Shown here: positions 61,960 through 64,000 of the stretch, piece by piece
Numbering within the stretch: the stretch's first letter is position 1
Layout: every line of letters starts with the position of its first letter
Assembly (NCBI RefSeq): GCF_001642735.1
Contig: NZ_LWHM01000016.1
Location: forward strand, 1 to 64,000
DNA from: Pseudohongiella nitratireducens
Lineage (GTDB): Bacteria; Pseudomonadota; Gammaproteobacteria; Pseudomonadales; Pseudohongiellaceae
Length of the DNA stretch: 64,000 nucleotides
Direction: 5' to 3'
Made by a program: the position numbers and the translations under genes
Notes under the pieces: generated by a model
Seen by the model: only the letters and a program-made list of their open reading frames with translations
Told to the model about the DNA's origin: nothing
Database searches by the model: none

Positions 61960-64000
61960 TTATTCTTTTGCAGCAACCGGTGTCTGGAAATAGTTCTCTG
62001 GCGTAAACACATCCACTTCAATCGCTGCCAGCGCAGCCTCTTCTGCTTCTTTCACGCGCACAGCCTCTCGTGGCGTCAGCACTTTACGCTGCACAGCTTC
62101 ATCTACCACCTCAAACTCCAGCCCGCGTGGTAGCTCACGGCTCTTCTGTGCATCACGAATCCGGCCCAGCAGAGGTTGCACATCATTGTGCAGACGGAAT
62201 GCCTTCATCAAGCGCCCCATACCAGGCTGGTCATCATCAATCGGCGCCGTGTCACTGGTCAGGCGACGGAACTGTTCATCAAACTTCTGGACAGTGGCTG
62301 CTGCCGGCGCAATCAGTTTGTCTGAAGGGCCGCGTGACAAAGGGTTGAGTCGCAAGAACAAAGCAGATGGCCCTTTCAACCACCAACCAACGACCGGAAC
62401 ATCGAAGTTGGCATGGATACCTTCAAACGCTTCCTGAATTCGAGCCAGCGCATATTCACAGCTGTACTGAAGTAAGGGCAAGTCTTCTTGTTTACTGCCT
62501 TCCGCCTTGAATCGGCGCAGGGCCGAAAAAGCCAGCACCTGCCAGGTCAGCGCATCAGCAAAGCGGCCGCCCAGATTACCCCGCGCCTTCAACTTGCTGC
62601 CAACCAGGTACAGGGCCAGGTCCGCCAGTAATGCGTAGCGGGAAGAGGCCCAGGCCAAGCGGCGGTAATACGTCGCAACAGCTCCTGACTCAGGGCTGCC
62701 AGCACTGAAGCCCCGGCTGATGCCGCGAATCTTGCTGCGAACAAAATTTGTACCGGTATGCATCAGCCAACCCAGGAGTTTTTTGCGGAAGGCAGTCGCA
62801 TCATTTTCTTCAACTGCCTTGACCATCGGCAACGCATAAGGATGACAACGAGTGGCACCCTGACCAAAGGTGATCAGCGTCCGGGTCATGATATTGGCAC
62901 CCTCCACCGTAATACTCACAGGGGCACTGGCATAACCACCGCCCAGGATATTATTTGGCCCTTGCATGACACCGGCACCTGAGAAAACATCCATGCCATC
63001 TATCAACACTTTCTGTCCGTATTCTGTGCTGGCGTATTTCAACAGCGCCGATACCACCGGTGGCTGTTCGCCAGCATCCAGTGCAGAACAGGAATAAACC
63101 CTGGCACCTTCAAACAGATAGGTAAAGGCAGCAATACGGGCCACTTTCTCCTGCACCCCTTCCATCAAACCAATAGGGATGCCGAACTGGTGACGAATGA
63201 CTGAATACGCCCCGGTCGCCGCAGCGGTCAGCTTCATGCCGCCAATCGCACCGGCAGGCAATGAAACGGCACGGCCACCTGCCAGCTGTTCCATCAGCAT
63301 GCGCCAGCCCTGGCCGGCATAGTCAGGTCCGCCAATAATCTGATCAACAGACACTTCCACGTCCTTGCCAATAATCGGGCCATTATAGAAACTCAGCCCG
63401 ATCGGCATATGGTGATCACCATTCTCCAGTCCTTTGGTGCCTTTGTGGAGCATGACCACCGTAATACCCGGGTATTCGCCTTTGCCAAGCAGGTTGTCCG
63501 GGTCGTGCATCTGAAACGCCAGGGAGATCAGATTGGAAACCGGAGCCAGAGTGATATACCGCTTGCGGAAATTCAGGCGAATCTTTACCTCACCCGACGC
63601 ATCTTTGTACACCACCCCTTCAGCACGGATAGAAGCTGCATCTGAGCCAGCGGTCGGTTCAGTCAGACCAAAGCACGGCACGTATTCACCACTGGCCAGC
63701 TTGGGCAGATAAGCACGCTTCTGTTCATCCGTGCCATAGTGATTCAGCAGTTCGGCAGCGCCCAGTGAGTTAGGGATGACCACAAATGTACCAACGGCCG
63801 GGTTGTAGGAGTTGACCTTGGCCATAATGGTTGAAATCGCCAGTGTGGAGAAACCCTTACCACCATATTCCTTGGGAATCAGCATTCCCATGAATCCCTG
63901 GTCCTTAATATATTGAATGATGTTCTCTGGCACCTGGCGGCTGCTGATGACATCGTAATGATCAATCATCCGACACAGTGTTTCGGTGGGGCCATCAATA
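61960..64000 (-). CDS. fadE: Acyl-CoA dehydrogenase FadE, 5' end outside the window
   Basis: First step of fatty-acid beta-oxidation. About 679 codons are visible, out of some 815 in the family, and the frame stays open to the window edge. The readable part has FMGMLIPKEYGGKGFS, PCFGLTEPTAGSDAASIRAEG (FAD-binding), GGPDYAGQGWRMLMEQLAGGR and SITVEGANIMTRTLITFGQG, all typical of the long FadE form with its extra C-terminal domain. The apparent Met at 63969 is internal. It ends beside a strong terminator. Confidence 0.95.
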   Translation of the reverse strand, partial: IDGPTETLCRMIDHYDVISSRQVPENIIQYIKDQGFMGMLIPKEYGGKGFSTLAISTIMAKVNSYNPAVGTFVVIPNSLGAAELLNHYGTDEQKRAYLPKLASGEYVPCFGLTEPTAGSDAASIRAEGVVYKDASGEVKIRLNFRKRYITLAPVSNLISLAFQMHDPDNLLGKGEYPGITVVMLHKGTKGLENGDHHMPIGLSFYNGPIIGKDVEVSVDQIIGGPDYAGQGWRMLMEQLAGGRAVSLPAGAIGGMKLTAAATGAYSVIRHQFGIPIGLMEGVQEKVARIAAFTYLFEGARVYSCSALDAGEQPPVVSALLKYASTEYGQKVLIDGMDVFSGAGVMQGPNNILGGGYASAPVSITVEGANIMTRTLITFGQGATRCHPYALPMVKAVEENDATAFRKKLLGWLMHTGTNFVRSKIRGISRGFSAGSPESGAVATYYRRLAWASSRYALLADLALYLVGSKLKARGNLGGRFADALTWQVLAFSALRRFKAEGSKQEDLPLLQYSCEYALARIQEAFEGIHANFDVPVVGWWLKGPSALFLRLNPLSRGPSDKLIAPAAATVQKFDEQFRRLTSDTAPIDDDQPGMGRLMKAFRLHNDVQPLLGRIRDAQKSRELPRGLEFEVVDEAVQRKVLTPREAVRVKEAEEAALAAIEVDVFTPENYFQTPVAAKE

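Overview
This 64 kb window is chromosomal DNA of a gammaproteobacterium. The conserved orders tyrS / M23 peptidase / anmK / erpA / argC, grpE-dnaK-dnaJ with recN, fur / bamE and smpB near ssrA resemble those of Pseudomonas and related marine orders (Pseudomonadales, Cellvibrionales, Oceanospirillales). Base composition looks moderate in GC. No phage, insertion sequence, CRISPR array or tRNA was recognised. The only stable RNA gene is tmRNA.

Layout. 0-10 kb: tyrS, cell-wall recycling (mepM-like, anmK), erpA, argC, then hemJ-thiD-thiE-hemL and a PfkB kinase. The left edge carries what looks like an rRNA-type promoter pointing out of the window. 10-14 kb: the heat-shock operon grpE-dnaK-dnaJ with a near-consensus sigma-32 promoter. 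14-23.7 kb: recN, fur, bamE, a second Fur-family gene (Zur-like), a haem-motif lipoprotein, an ArsA-type ATPase with a small CC-ending partner, ratA-rnfH, an NSS transporter, smpB, a HAD phosphatase and ssrA. 23.8-37.8 kb: BCCT and AGCS transporters, rmuC, a degenerate histidine kinase, a YghU-type GST, an aldo/keto reductase, a methyltransferase/VTT pair, a thioesterase, MarC and two LuxR-type regulators. One of these regulators has an apparent frame break near its start.

38.0-46.0 kb is the most interesting accessory region. It is a tightly packed same-strand operon encoding a HAD-UbiA fusion, a DprE1-like oxidase, a DprE2-like reductase, a polytopic GT-C-like membrane protein, a nucleotide-sugar epimerase-like protein, an FAD oxidoreductase and a GtrA protein. 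The first three genes are a polyprenyl-phosphate-arabinose pathway as known from mycobacteria and from some pilin-glycosylating Pseudomonas. The rest look like machinery to modify, flip and transfer the sugar.

46-54.8 kb: a Ca/Na antiporter, a NosR/NirI-like flavo-iron-sulfur membrane protein without nos genes, a TonB receptor, a divergent two-component pair and a GST. 54.8-64 kb: a large membrane protein of unknown function, a cobalamin riboswitch with a BtuB-type receptor, and an iron/tetrapyrrole locus in which a near-consensus Fur box separates a divergent MFS gene from hemP and an exported chelatase-fold protein. The window ends inside fadE.

Common threads are iron and tetrapyrrole handling (fur, Zur-like, hemJ, hemL, hemP, btuB, NosR-like, exported CbiX-like protein, at least three Fur-box candidates) and envelope assembly and glycosylation. 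All functional calls come from reading the sequence and from memory of families; no database search was run.
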